In this document: positions 25,969 to 35,135 of the stretch, one piece after another | Numbering within the stretch: position 1 is the first letter of the stretch | Layout of the letters: the number at the start of each line of letters is the position of its first letter | Origin: JBBQLG01 sp964251665 | GTDB taxonomy: Bacteria; Bacteroidota; Bacteroidia; Cytophagales; Spirosomataceae | NCBI GenBank assembly: GCA_964251665.1 | Contig: CAXUKO010000001.1 | Coordinates: 434,001 to 498,000 of the forward strand | Length of the DNA: 64,000 nt | Direction of reading: 5' to 3' | Position numbers and translations under genes: made by a program | The notes under the pieces: generated by a model | Told to the model about the DNA's origin: nothing | Databases searched by the model: none | The model's input: the letters and a program-made list of their open reading frames with translations, nothing else

Positions 25969-28092
25969 GTGGCTTGTGGTATTCGTCTGATTCTGCTTGG
26001 CTTGTATTACCGTTACCTCTCCACACTGTTAGTTAGTTTATTGCTTGTAACCGCCGGGTTGGCTCAACCGGCCCCACGCCCGACAGTTGATCTAAACCGG
26101 TTTTTGCAGGATTTATTTCCCGTGCAGACCGACGGTATTGATTACCAGTCTGTATTCGATGCACTGGCCCAACTCTACGCCAATCCGCTGGATCTGAATA
26201 CCGCCACCCGCGATGAACTGGCTGCCACCTACATTCTCAATGAACGGCAGCTTACGAGTTTGCTGACCTACCGCGCTCAAAACGGCAACCTTCTGTCACT
26301 GTACGAACTACAGACCATTCCTGAACTCGATTTAGTAACCATTCGGCGGTTGCTTCCTTTTGTGACGGTTTCAGAGAACGGTTCGTTGTTTGGCGCCTTA
26401 CCAACGCCCACCGATAATTACCTGATTGTTCGGTATGAGCAGGTGCTGGAAACGCAGCGGGGCTTCGTTCCGGCTGTTCCCGATAAAAAAGGAGCTGTTG
26501 CTCAGCGGTATCTGGGCAATTCGGGGCAGTATTATGCCCGATATCGTTATAGTCGTCCGCGTTCGTTTAGTTTTGGTGTTACCATCGAAAAAGACCCCGG
26601 CGAACCGTTGCTTTGGAATCCGGCTACGCGGCAGTACGGAGCCGACTATGTGTCGTTTCATGCGCAGTTACAAAACCGGGGCCGCTGGCGTAATGTAGTC
26701 GTGGGTGATTATCAGTTGCAAATCGGGCAGGGGTTGGTATTGTCCGCCGGGTTTGTGCTGGGTAAAAGTGCCGAAACGGTGCAGACGGTACGTCGGCCTT
26801 CGCTGGGTGCACGGCCCTACACCTCATTAACCGAGTATGGTTATTTCCGGGGTGCCACGGCAACCTATGCGCTGAGCCGCAACCTGGACCTGACCCTGAT
26901 GGCGGCCCTCAACCGGCGCGATGCCAATGTGACGCCCGGCACGAATATTGATAACCCCGACGACGATATTGTTACCTCCCTGCAAACGTCGGGGCTGCAC
27001 CGGACGCAGTCGGAACTGGACGATAAAGGAAGTCTGCTCGAAACCAACCTCGGGGCGCATCTGCTTTATCACGACAACGCCGGGCATCAATTTGGGGTGA
27101 CGGCTCTGCAAACTACGTTTGGAACAGGCATTCAGAAGCGTGATCAGACCTATAATCAGTACGAATTCGTTGGAAAGCGCAATACGGTGGTGGGTATGCA
27201 CGGCGGCTATATCTGGCGCAACGTCAATTTCTTCGGCGAAGCGGCCTACAGTGCTGGCTCCGAGCAGAATAGTGGTGGTCTGGGTGCCGTGGGGGGGGTA
27301 TTAGCCAGCCTGACCCGCCGGTTGGATGTGGCGGTGGTGCTTCGGCATTACGACCGGGATTTTCATTCGTTTTACGCCAATGCCTTCAGCGAAGGGACGA
27401 GGAGCATCAATGAAACGGGTGCTTATCTGGGCCTGAAATACACCGTTTACCGAAAGCTTACGGTAGGTGGCTTTGTTGATAAATTCAATTTTCCGTGGTG
27501 GAAATACCTGGTCGATAAGCCCTCGGGTGGATTCGATTATTTAGTGCAGGCTACCTATACACCCAACCGGCGCACGGCGTTTTATGCCGTCTACCATGAA
27601 GAACATAAAGAGAAAAACCTGACGGTCGGCAAAGCTAAAACCGTTGCAGGGACCGTTCGGCGCAACATTGCGCTCAACGCCGAATACCGACCGGCACCGG
27701 GCTGGTCGATGCGGTCGCGGGTGCAGTATGGTAGTTTTGGCTATGCTGATAACGCGCCATCACGGGGGTTTGCCCTGGTGCAGGATGCTACGTATGAACG
27801 CAAACGGCTCAGTGTAAGCGGTCGATTCGCCTTTTTCAATACCGACGATTACGATAGCCGCCAATACGTTTATGAGCGTGACGTACTCTATGCGTTCTCC
27901 TTTCCCGCTTATTTTTACCGGGGTGTCCGTCAGTATGTCCTGCTCCAGTACAACGTCAGCCGTCACCTCGACCTGTGGTTTCGCTGGACCCGAACCAGCC
28001 TGCTGAATCAGGCAACGGTTGGGTCAGATTTAGATAAGATCGATGTGCCGCACAAATCGGAAATCAAGATTCAGGCGCGGTGGCGGTTCTGA
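25969..28092 (+). CDS. Outer-membrane beta-barrel protein with N-terminal helix-hairpin-helix domain
   Basis: This 707-residue protein has a signal peptide (ending about GLAQ, residue 32), then a ComEA-like helix-hairpin-helix region (about 70-135; NPLDLNTATRDELAATYILN and LYELQTIPELDLVTIRRLLP), and a long C-terminal region of alternating amphipathic strands ending in KIQARWRF, consistent with an outer-membrane beta-barrel. The start is a GTG; an in-frame TTG at 26002 is an alternative that leaves the signal peptide intact. Proteins with this layout occur in Bacteroidota, but their role, whether DNA binding or uptake at the outer membrane, is not established. It ends three bases from the convergent DUF4249 gene. 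Confidence 0.8.
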   Translation: MACGIRLILLGLYYRYLSTLLVSLLLVTAGLAQPAPRPTVDLNRFLQDLFPVQTDGIDYQSVFDALAQLYANPLDLNTATRDELAATYILNERQLTSLLTYRAQNGNLLSLYELQTIPELDLVTIRRLLPFVTVSENGSLFGALPTPTDNYLIVRYEQVLETQRGFVPAVPDKKGAVAQRYLGNSGQYYARYRYSRPRSFSFGVTIEKDPGEPLLWNPATRQYGADYVSFHAQLQNRGRWRNVVVGDYQLQIGQGLVLSAGFVLGKSAETVQTVRRPSLGARPYTSLTEYGYFRGATATYALSRNLDLTLMAALNRRDANVTPGTNIDNPDDDIVTSLQTSGLHRTQSELDDKGSLLETNLGAHLLYHDNAGHQFGVTALQTTFGTGIQKRDQTYNQYEFVGKRNTVVGMHGGYIWRNVNFFGEAAYSAGSEQNSGGLGAVGGVLASLTRRLDVAVVLRHYDRDFHSFYANAFSEGTRSINETGAYLGLKYTVYRKLTVGGFVDKFNFPWWKYLVDKPSGGFDYLVQATYTPNRRTAFYAVYHEEHKEKNLTVGKAKTVAGTVRRNIALNAEYRPAPGWSMRSRVQYGSFGYADNAPSRGFALVQDATYERKRLSVSGRFAFFNTDDYDSRQYVYERDVLYAFSFPAYFYRGVRQYVLLQYNVSRHLDLWFRWTRTSLLNQATVGSDLDKIDVPHKSEIKIQARWRF

Positions 28093-28095
28093 TCG

Positions 28096-28992
28096 TCAGT
28101 CGGCCGGGCGTAAATTCTCGGCAACAACCTGAGCCGTTCGACTGCGGATGGCTGATGCCACAAAATAGCCGGTTACTGCCTGCCCTTTCGCGCTGATAAT
28201 ATTCGTTGGTATGTTGGTAGCCGGTCGGGCAAATAAACCGGTGTTGGTCAACTGCTGCCGCATAGCCTGGATAAACAGGTAGGTATCCGGTGTGATAGAC
28301 AGCACCTCGACTTTTACTACGTCGTTCAGGTTGTACAAACTGTCGGGGTTGACCGCCCTGCGAACCGGCCGAATAAATTGCAGCCCGTCCGTATCGCCAC
28401 TGTTGCTGAACGAAGAGGCATCCTGTACACTGATGAGGTCTCGGGGTTTGGTTTGTAGATTACCGTTCCAGTAGTATTTGATGCGGTAATAGTCGGGGGC
28501 ACCGGCCGGATCGCGGGCGTAAAATTCGGCTTCGTACCCTTCCGTCTTTGAAAATGGATTCCGTTTCTTCTTCCGAAAAATAAGCGAATCAATAGCGGGC
28601 ACCCGGTTCATCTTCGATTGAGCCGTGTACGTATCAGAACCAAATTGAATGTTCAGCCGATACGTGCGGCCTGCTTTCCCTAATGTGTCCTTCGGTGTAG
28701 CGGGCGTCCAGACGTAATACCCATCATTATCCGGGTCGGTAAACGGGTAGGATTTTCCCACATTATCGGTCACGGTCACAACTGCCCCCGATGCTATCGG
28801 AGCCGGACCGTTGTCGAAATAAGCCGTTGTCTGGGTGAGCCGGATGGTTTGCGGTCCCGGCTGGTCGGTGAGCCAGCCATCGACGGAAAGGAGCGTGGGG
28901 CCAGTATCGAGTTTAGTAGTAATGACAGTTTCGCAGCCAAACAGCAGGCCAAGGCTGAAGGTGCAAAAAGCAGCGTGAAGCAGTTGTTTCAT
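28096..28992 (-). CDS. DUF4249 lipoprotein, partner of the upstream TonB receptor
   Basis: This 298-residue lipoprotein has a lipobox LLFGC (Cys20), then the DUF4249 pattern (LDTGPTLLSVDGWLTDQPGP, IRLTQTTAYFD, SGAVVTVTDN). DUF4249 proteins are typically encoded next to TonB-dependent receptors and are thought to be outer-membrane accessory proteins; the biochemical role is unknown. It follows the receptor gene after 32 bases on the same strand, so one transcript is likely. The C-terminal end TAQVVAENLRPAD is polar, with no anchor. Confidence 0.88.
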   Translation of the reverse strand: MKQLLHAAFCTFSLGLLFGCETVITTKLDTGPTLLSVDGWLTDQPGPQTIRLTQTTAYFDNGPAPIASGAVVTVTDNVGKSYPFTDPDNDGYYVWTPATPKDTLGKAGRTYRLNIQFGSDTYTAQSKMNRVPAIDSLIFRKKKRNPFSKTEGYEAEFYARDPAGAPDYYRIKYYWNGNLQTKPRDLISVQDASSFSNSGDTDGLQFIRPVRRAVNPDSLYNLNDVVKVEVLSITPDTYLFIQAMRQQLTNTGLFARPATNIPTNIISAKGQAVTGYFVASAIRSRTAQVVAENLRPAD

Positions 28993-29024
28993 AAGTATGT
29001 CGTCTTCTAAAGCCTGACGGCTCG

Positions 29025-31403
29025 TTAGAATTTGAAGTTGTAGGTTACCGACGGAATCAGCGTAGCAAAAACGGAGTAGCGCACGGCTTGGGTAACCAAT
29101 GAGTTGTCGGGATTGGGCCGGAAGTAGACCGAGAATGGGTTCTTGCGGGCGTAGACGTTGTAGACGGAGAACACCCAGTTGTCATCTTTTTTCTTACCCG
29201 GCTTTCTTTTGCCCTGTAGGGTAGCCGCCAGGTCCAGCCGGTCATACACCGGAATCCGGTAGTTGTTGCGGCCCTGCACTACGTAATTGGCGTACCCCTG
29301 GTACTCGAAGCGGCCCGAGGGAAATGTGGCCGGGGTGCCACTGGCCAGCGTGAACGTGGCCGAAAAATTCCACCGTCCCGGCTGCCCGTTGGTGCTTCTC
29401 GGGTCAATCAGCGCAACCACCGTCAGGTTGTGCCGCCGGTCGAAACGCGATGGATACCAGTTGCCCCCGTTAATGCCATCCACCTGCCGTTCGGTTTTAG
29501 CCAGCGTATAGCTGATCCAGCCATTGACGACGCCCCGGTTTTTTTTCAGGTAAAACTCAGCGCCGTAAGCCCTGCCTTTACCAATGAGCAGGTCGCCTTC
29601 GAGGTAACGGTTCAGCACCAGTTGCGCCCCATCGATATAGTCAATCTGGTTCTGGAGTTTCTTGTAATACCCTTCCACCGAAAATTCATAGTCCGCACCC
29701 GTCGGTCCAAAATTCAGGAAATAACCACCGGCTACCTGATCGGCAATCTGCGGCTTAACGTTGTTGGTCGAGAGTGTCCAGACATCTAAAGGCGTTGAGG
29801 CTGTGGTGTTGGAAATCAGGTGGATATACTGTGCCAGCCGGTTGTAACTTAACTTGAGCGAGCTGCTGGGCGACAGGTCGTACTTAGCCGAAAAGCGCGG
29901 TTCGAGGTTGCCATATGTCTGAATGGCCTGCCCACTGCTGTACTGTGTGGTCGTGAGTACCGCCCGCCGGAGTCCAACCGGAGTTGTCTGGTCAAACGTG
30001 TAGGATTCGCCCGGTCCGATGTAGCTGTAAAGTGAGTACCGAAGGCCGTATTGCAGTTGCAGCCGGGTAGTTACCTGCTGCTCGTTTCCCGCGTAAAGGG
30101 CATTTTCGAGGCCATATTTATGACTCAGTCCAAACACCCGCACATCGCCTGAACTGGCCGATGTAGCCGTGCCCGGCTGGAAATCATGCACAATAGCCTG
30201 ACCGCCGAAGGTAACGGTGCTTTTACCCAGAAACAGTGTGAAGTCAGGCTTCAGGCTGTAATCAATAATCCGGGAATTGGTGCGGAAGAAATCAGCCGGG
30301 TTTTTGCCCTTCAGATCGGTATCAAGCGTATAATCGTAATTGCTGTAATAAGCCGTCGTATTCAGGAACAGTTTGTTGTTAAAGACGTGATTCCAGCGGA
30401 GCGACGCCGTCTTGTTGCCCCAGTTAAAGCCAAAGTCTGCTCCGAACACGTCGCGCCCCAGATAACCCGAGAGGAAAAGCGTGTTTTTATCATTGATGTG
30501 GTAATTCGCTTTGGCCGTCAGATCATAGAAATAAAACTTAGACCCTTTCAAATCCTTGTTCAGAAAAGGCTGCGCCAGAATATCGGCGTAAGATCGGCGA
30601 CCGGCAATAATGAATGATCCCTTACCGCCAAATAGCGGGCGTTCATACGCCAGCCGGCTAAAAATCAATCCGATCCCGCCCGTTATCTCCGGCTTTTTGG
30701 CGTTACCTTCTTTCATCCTGACGTCCAGAATAGATGAAATACGACCGCCGTATATGGCCGGAATACCACCCTTGATGAGTTTTACATCCTTCACCGCGTC
30801 GGGGTTAAAGACCGAAAAGAAGCCAAACAAGTGCGAGGAGTTGTAAACCGGCGCTTCGTCCAGCAGCACCAGATTCTGATCGATGCTGCCACCCCGAACG
30901 TTGAAGCCCGTTGCGCCCTCGCCCACCGTCGAAACGCCCGGCAGGAGTTGAATGCTGCGGATCACGTCGACCTCGCCCAGTAACGCCGGAATCCGCTGGA
31001 TGGTCTTGATGTCAATTTTATTGACGCTCATCTCAATGTTCTTCACATTGTCGTCTTCACGTTTGGTCGATACGACCACTTCCTGCAGATCGCGTCCTTC
31101 CTGCGTCATTTCGAGATCCAGCCGGACATTATCGGTTGTCAGGTCGATGGTACGCGTTTGTTTGCGGTAACCGACGTAGCTGATTACGAGCGTGTAGGTG
31201 CCTTTGGGCAGCGTGATGGCGTAAAAACCGTAGTTGTTTGTGACGGCACCGGTACCGGTTTCTTTCACGTAGGCCGACACGCCGATTAGCCCTTCGGCGT
31301 TGGCTGCGTCTTTTATGTAGCCGCTGATCGTAAATTTATCCTGAGCCAGCGCTGTCGCCAATGTAGTCAGAAAAATCAGCCCAAAGAGGAGAAAATGCTT
31401 CAT
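29025..31403 (-). CDS. TonB-dependent receptor with carboxypeptidase-like N-terminal domain
   Basis: This 792-residue outer-membrane receptor has a signal peptide (1-20, ending ALAQ), a carboxypeptidase-regulatory-like beta domain (about 25-110, GYIKDAANAEGLIGVSAYVK), a plug domain (about 120-230, GVSTVGEGATGFNVRGGSID and SHLFGFFSVFNPDAVKDVKL), and a 22-strand barrel ending SVTYNFKF. The ATG giving MKHFLLFG is the start. Pairing with a DUF4249 lipoprotein is typical of a Bacteroidota uptake system whose ligand is not known; no SusD-like gene is adjacent. Confidence 0.92.
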   Translation of the reverse strand: MKHFLLFGLIFLTTLATALAQDKFTISGYIKDAANAEGLIGVSAYVKETGTGAVTNNYGFYAITLPKGTYTLVISYVGYRKQTRTIDLTTDNVRLDLEMTQEGRDLQEVVVSTKREDDNVKNIEMSVNKIDIKTIQRIPALLGEVDVIRSIQLLPGVSTVGEGATGFNVRGGSIDQNLVLLDEAPVYNSSHLFGFFSVFNPDAVKDVKLIKGGIPAIYGGRISSILDVRMKEGNAKKPEITGGIGLIFSRLAYERPLFGGKGSFIIAGRRSYADILAQPFLNKDLKGSKFYFYDLTAKANYHINDKNTLFLSGYLGRDVFGADFGFNWGNKTASLRWNHVFNNKLFLNTTAYYSNYDYTLDTDLKGKNPADFFRTNSRIIDYSLKPDFTLFLGKSTVTFGGQAIVHDFQPGTATSASSGDVRVFGLSHKYGLENALYAGNEQQVTTRLQLQYGLRYSLYSYIGPGESYTFDQTTPVGLRRAVLTTTQYSSGQAIQTYGNLEPRFSAKYDLSPSSSLKLSYNRLAQYIHLISNTTASTPLDVWTLSTNNVKPQIADQVAGGYFLNFGPTGADYEFSVEGYYKKLQNQIDYIDGAQLVLNRYLEGDLLIGKGRAYGAEFYLKKNRGVVNGWISYTLAKTERQVDGINGGNWYPSRFDRRHNLTVVALIDPRSTNGQPGRWNFSATFTLASGTPATFPSGRFEYQGYANYVVQGRNNYRIPVYDRLDLAATLQGKRKPGKKKDDNWVFSVYNVYARKNPFSVYFRPNPDNSLVTQAVRYSVFATLIPSVTYNFKF

Positions 31404-31464
31404 AATCAAGTTAATAGATGGGTAGCAGACCTCCAGGAGAAGGAGGATAGTGCAGGGACAACGC

Positions 31465-31472
31465 AAAACTAC
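31465..31472 (-). promoter_or_regulatory. Candidate -7 element before the TonB receptor
   Basis: On the minus strand it reads TAGTTTTG, a perfect TAnnTTTG match 61 bases before the receptor start codon. No TTG is seen at the -33 spacing. Confidence 0.35.
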
Positions 31473-31584
31473 GACCGTTTGCTACGTGTTAATTCCCGAA
31501 ATAAGACGTAGTAATGAGGATTAGCGGATAAACGGTCAAATAATAGGATAAAAGAAATGTTATCTTTAGGTAAACACAACGTCT

Positions 31585-32439
31585 ATGCATCGTTTTTGCT
31601 ACTTTCTGCTGCTCGTCGCGGCCCCTGCCTGTTCGCAATCTTTGCTGTGGGAGGTATCGGGTAACGGGCTTAAACAGCCGTCTTACCTGTTTGGCACCTA
31701 CCATATTCTGAAAGACAGTTACCTCACTAAAAATCCGAAAATCAAGTCGGCCTACGAAGGAGCCGCCGGTGTGGTGGTCGAAACTGTTGTGGATTCTTCG
31801 GCGATGCTATCGGTCATGATGCGCGGGCTGATGCTCGACAACAGTTTGCCAAAACTGCTCAGCGATGCAGATTATAAACTGGTGTCTGACGAGTTTCATA
31901 AGGCAACGGGCTATGACATTGCGCTCTTCAACCAGATGAAACCCATTGTTACGGCTACGATGCTCAGCTTGGCCGAAGTAGAAAAGGAAGGGGATACGTT
32001 GGCTACGTTTACCGGTCAGCCCATCGATCTGTTTTTCGCCAGCGATGCCAAACGGCGCGGCAAAACCGTCACGCCTTTAGAAACGATGGAAGAGCAGATG
32101 ACGTTTCTGTACGACCATGACCCGGTGCAGAAACAGGCCAATCAACTGGTGCAGATGGTGAAGGAAAAAGAGAAGACCAAACACTCCGCTCAGTCACTGA
32201 CGAAACTTTACATGAAACAGGACCTGGACGGTATGTATAAACTCAGTCAGGAGTATGGCACCAGTTTTGGCGACGTGGCGTATCTGGTCGATGAGCGCAA
32301 CCTGACCTGGATGAAACGCCTGCCCGGTCTGATGGCCAGCCGCCCGACGTTTGTGGCTGTGGGCGCACTGCATCTGCCCGGCCCCAACGGCCTGATCGAG
32401 TTGTTAAGGAAAGCCGGATTTAGCGTGAAGCCGAAGTAG
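31585..32439 (+). CDS. TraB/GumN-family protein
   Basis: This 284-residue protein has a signal peptide (1-18, ending PACSQ) and the TraB/GumN fold: LLWEVSGNGLKQPSYLFGTY at the N-terminus, a central helical region, PIDLFFASDAKRRGKTVTPL, and the C-terminal FVAVGALHLPGPNGLIELLR. The two GxxH motifs (LFGTYH and VGALHLPG) are the putative metal and catalytic residues of the metalloprotease-like clan. It is probably periplasmic. The stop codon is followed by a second in-frame TAG and lies in an inverted repeat shared with the convergent PPK2 gene. Confidence 0.9.
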   Translation: MHRFCYFLLLVAAPACSQSLLWEVSGNGLKQPSYLFGTYHILKDSYLTKNPKIKSAYEGAAGVVVETVVDSSAMLSVMMRGLMLDNSLPKLLSDADYKLVSDEFHKATGYDIALFNQMKPIVTATMLSLAEVEKEGDTLATFTGQPIDLFFASDAKRRGKTVTPLETMEEQMTFLYDHDPVQKQANQLVQMVKEKEKTKHSAQSLTKLYMKQDLDGMYKLSQEYGTSFGDVAYLVDERNLTWMKRLPGLMASRPTFVAVGALHLPGPNGLIELLRKAGFSVKPK

Positions 32440-32496
32440 TAGAAGCCCAAAACCGCATCGGCGGACCGCCCTAAAGGGGTTTGAGCTTCTACTACT
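32435..32496. repeat. Inverted repeat supplying the stop codons of two convergent genes
   Basis: A 12-bp perfect inverted repeat, AGTAGTAGAAGC / GCTTCTACTACT, with an inner CCAAAACC / GGGGTTT pairing. Each arm contains TAGTAG and ends the gene that runs into it, so both proteins finish in Lys-stop-stop. It may serve as a bidirectional terminator, though no T-run is present. Confidence 0.7.
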
Positions 32497-33367
32497 TGTC
32501 CTGCTTTTTAATAACGCCGATAAATTTCTTCGCTTCCTTCTCATCCCGTTTCGGGAAACTGACCGGCAGCGATTCCAGAATCTCGGTCATGATGTGGGCA
32601 ATGATGAGCTGCTGATTTTTGCGGTCGTCACTCGGAATCACATACCACGGATTGCGCTCGGTAGCCGTAGCGTTCACCATATCTTCGTAGGCCTGCATGT
32701 AGGCGTCCCAGACTTCGCGTTCCTTCAGGTCGCTTTCACTCAGTTTCCACTGCTTCTCGGTATCACTCAGGCGCGCAATGAGCCGCTTACCCTGTTCGGT
32801 TTTGTCCACATGCAGGTAGAACTTCACGACCCGGAAGCCATTCCGATACCAGTAATCTTCCACATGGTTAATGTCGGCGTAACGCTCCTGCCAGACCTGA
32901 TCCGGATTACTAATCAGTTCCTCGGGAATAGATGCTCCGGCCAGCCGGTCGGGATGTACTTTCAGGGCCAGCACTTCTTCATAGTACGAGCGGTTGAACA
33001 CCCCGATGTAGCCACGCTCAGGTAATTCTTTCCAGAAGCGCCAGAGAAAGTCGTGCGCCTGTTCTTCATCACCGGGTTTTTTAAACGCCGAAATCTTGAA
33101 CCGAGATGGGTTGAGTCCTTTAAACACGTGGCGAATGCTGCTGTCTTTCCCGCCCGCATCCATGGCCTGAAAAATTACGATCAGCCCGTATTTTTCATCG
33201 GCATGCATCACGTTTTGCGCCTGGTCCATGCGGTCGGCGAGGTCGTCTAACTGCTTGCCCCGGTCGGCTTCCGACTGGTAAAAAGGCTTGGTAATCGTGG
33301 GTGTTTCCGAATGCGAAAACGCCTGTTTGCCGTCGTAACGGAAAGCAGAAATGTCGATGGTTTTCAT
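32492..33367 (-). CDS. ppk2: Polyphosphate kinase 2 family phosphotransferase (copy A)
   Basis: This 291-residue PPK2-family protein transfers phosphate between polyphosphate and nucleotides (AMP, ADP or NDP, depending on class). The Walker A-like motif is MDAGGKDS (about 69-76), the lid and Walker B region is GYIGVFNRSYYEEVLALKVHP, and the polyphosphate-binding basic patch includes FKISAFKKPGDEEQAHDFLW. Single-domain and of normal length. It sits 36 bases downstream of a paralogue (33404) on the same strand, suggesting a tandem duplication. Which nucleotide each uses cannot be read from sequence alone. Confidence 0.92.
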   Translation of the reverse strand: MKTIDISAFRYDGKQAFSHSETPTITKPFYQSEADRGKQLDDLADRMDQAQNVMHADEKYGLIVIFQAMDAGGKDSSIRHVFKGLNPSRFKISAFKKPGDEEQAHDFLWRFWKELPERGYIGVFNRSYYEEVLALKVHPDRLAGASIPEELISNPDQVWQERYADINHVEDYWYRNGFRVVKFYLHVDKTEQGKRLIARLSDTEKQWKLSESDLKEREVWDAYMQAYEDMVNATATERNPWYVIPSDDRKNQQLIIAHIMTEILESLPVSFPKRDEKEAKKFIGVIKKQDK

Positions 33368-33403
33368 AACGATCTATTCGTAGTAGCACAACACGGGAGT
33401 ACG

Positions 33404-34285
33404 CTACTGATTTTCGATAACCGGAATCAGCTTTTGCAGAGCTTTAAACCGGGCGTCGTCGGGTTTGGCGTCTTTAATGGACAGTTTTTCCAGTTCCTTA
33501 ACAAGAATCCGGCCCACCAGCAGCCGCATGTTCTTTTTGTCGTTCGCCGGAATGACATACCAGGGAGCATGGTCGGCAGCGGTTTCGTTGATAGCCGTTT
33601 CGTAAGCGGTCTGGTAATCATCCCAGAAATCACGCTCTTTCACATCGCCCTCGTCGAACTTCCAGTTTTTAGCGGGGTCTTTTATGCGCTCGATCAACCG
33701 CTCGGCCTGCTCTTTTTTGGAGACGTGCAGAAAGAACTTGATGGTCGGGAAGCCGTTGCGGTACAGAAATTTCTCCATATCGCGAATAATCTCGAACCGC
33801 TGTTTAAAGACTTTGTCAATGTCTTCGGTAAATTCTTCGGGTATGCGCTGACTTTGGGTTAAAATATCGGGATGCACTTTCGTGACCAGGACTTCTTCGT
33901 AGTAGGAGCGGTTAAAAATGCCGATGGTACCGCGCTGTGGCAGTTCGCGCCAGCTGCGCCACAGCCAGTCATGGTCGAGTTCCTCGTCAGTCGGGCGCTT
34001 GAATGAGCAAACCCGCAGGCCCAGCGGATTAGTGCCGGTAAACACATGCTGGATAGTACCGTCTTTCCCGGCCGCATCCATCGCCTGAAAAATAGTCAGC
34101 AGCCCGTAGCGGTTTTGCGCATACATTTTGCTTTGTAGTTCATCGATGGCTTCGGCCTGCTGCCGCATAATGGCCTCGTAATGCGCGTCGTCCTCGTAAA
34201 GATCGTCGACTTTAGTGTCTGCTTTTTTGATCGAAAAAGACGAGGAACCGTCCACGCGAAAGCGGCTGGTGTTGAATTTAGGCAT
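33404..34285 (-). CDS. ppk2: Polyphosphate kinase 2 family phosphotransferase (copy B)
   Basis: This 293-residue PPK2-family protein is paralogous to copy A. It has the Walker A-like MDAAGKDG (copy A: MDAGGKDS), GTIGIFNRSYYEEVLVTKVHP, and VCSFKRPTDEELDHDWLWRS. It differs from copy A in the Walker A loop, having Ala for Gly, and in the C-terminal third, which could reflect different nucleotide preference. It is the first gene of the pair and diverges from msrA with a 69-base gap. Confidence 0.92.
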   Translation of the reverse strand: MPKFNTSRFRVDGSSSFSIKKADTKVDDLYEDDAHYEAIMRQQAEAIDELQSKMYAQNRYGLLTIFQAMDAAGKDGTIQHVFTGTNPLGLRVCSFKRPTDEELDHDWLWRSWRELPQRGTIGIFNRSYYEEVLVTKVHPDILTQSQRIPEEFTEDIDKVFKQRFEIIRDMEKFLYRNGFPTIKFFLHVSKKEQAERLIERIKDPAKNWKFDEGDVKERDFWDDYQTAYETAINETAADHAPWYVIPANDKKNMRLLVGRILVKELEKLSIKDAKPDDARFKALQKLIPVIENQ

Positions 34286-34354
34286 AGTATTGGTGGTAAA
34301 CTTTACCGGAATGAGTTACGTTATGTATCTACCAACAACCCTATTCCGGGCATC

Positions 34355-35032
34355 ATGTTTATAACCGGCTTCCGGCAGTATGCTATCTGTATCGCCACGA
34401 CCCTGTTAACCGTTGGCCGGCTGTCTGCTTTTGCCCAGTCATCAACACTAAAAACCAATCCCATGACGTCAACTCAATCTCCGGCACTGGCGAAAGCCAC
34501 CTTTGGCACCGGCTGTTTCTGGTGTACCGAAGCCTTATTTGAAACATTAGATGGCGTACATGACGCCGTATCGGGCTATGAGGGCGGTCAGAAACCCAAT
34601 CCGACTTACAACGAAGTATGCACCGGCACCACCGGCCATGCTGAATGTGTTGAGGTGACATACGACCCCACCAAAGTTACCTATACCGAACTGTTGCAGG
34701 CCTTCTTCCGCAGCCACGATCCAACGAGCCTGAACCGGCAGGGCGCTGACGTAGGTACGCAGTATCGGTCGGTGATCTTTTACCATAATGACGAGCAGAA
34801 GCAACTGGCCGAGCAGATCAAGCAGGAACTGAACGCGTCGGGTGCCTATGACAAACCGGTGGTGACGGAGATCAGCCCGGCCACGACGTTTTATGAAGCC
34901 GAAGCCTACCACCAGAGCTACTTCGAGCGGAATCCCGATCAGGGCTACTGTGCTTATGTGATTGCCCCGAAACTGGACAAATTTCGCAAGGTGTTTAAGG
35001 AAAAACTAAAGACAGCCGCTGCGCATAACTAA
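34355..35032 (+). CDS. msrA: Peptide-methionine (S)-S-oxide reductase, exported
   Basis: This 225-residue MsrA reduces methionine-S-sulfoxide in proteins. The active site is GCFWCTEALF (Cys54 and Cys57), with GYEGG, HAECVEVTYD and the SLNRQGADVGTQYRSVIF region. Residues 1 to about 28 (MFITGFRQYAICIATTLL...AFAQ) look like a cleavable signal peptide, so the enzyme should act in the periplasm. An alternative ATG at 34463 would give a cytosolic form without the signal; the sequence between encodes nothing MsrA-like. No MsrB domain or gene is adjacent. A strong terminator follows. Confidence 0.92.
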   Translation: MFITGFRQYAICIATTLLTVGRLSAFAQSSTLKTNPMTSTQSPALAKATFGTGCFWCTEALFETLDGVHDAVSGYEGGQKPNPTYNEVCTGTTGHAECVEVTYDPTKVTYTELLQAFFRSHDPTSLNRQGADVGTQYRSVIFYHNDEQKQLAEQIKQELNASGAYDKPVVTEISPATTFYEAEAYHQSYFERNPDQGYCAYVIAPKLDKFRKVFKEKLKTAAAHN

Positions 35033-35048
35033 GGTAGTATTCAGTCAT

Positions 35049-35085
35049 AAAAAAGCCGCTCTGTTGTAAGCAGAGCGGCTTTTTT
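35049..35085 (+). terminator. Intrinsic terminator after msrA
   Basis: A perfect 15-base stem, AAAAAAGCCGCTCTG / CAGAGCGGCTTTTTT, with a seven-base loop, seventeen bases after the msrA stop. A-tract and T-tract make it bidirectional, so it may also end the response regulator transcript. Confidence 0.9.
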
Positions 35086-35135
35086 ATAGGTAAGGCAGCT
35101 TGTTTTCAGGAGCGTCCGGTGCCCGCTGGCCCTGC

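Noticed and set aside
34181..34354. Longer N-terminus for msrA
   Set aside because: The extension overlaps the PPK2 gene on the other strand and precedes a clear signal-peptide ATG at 34355.
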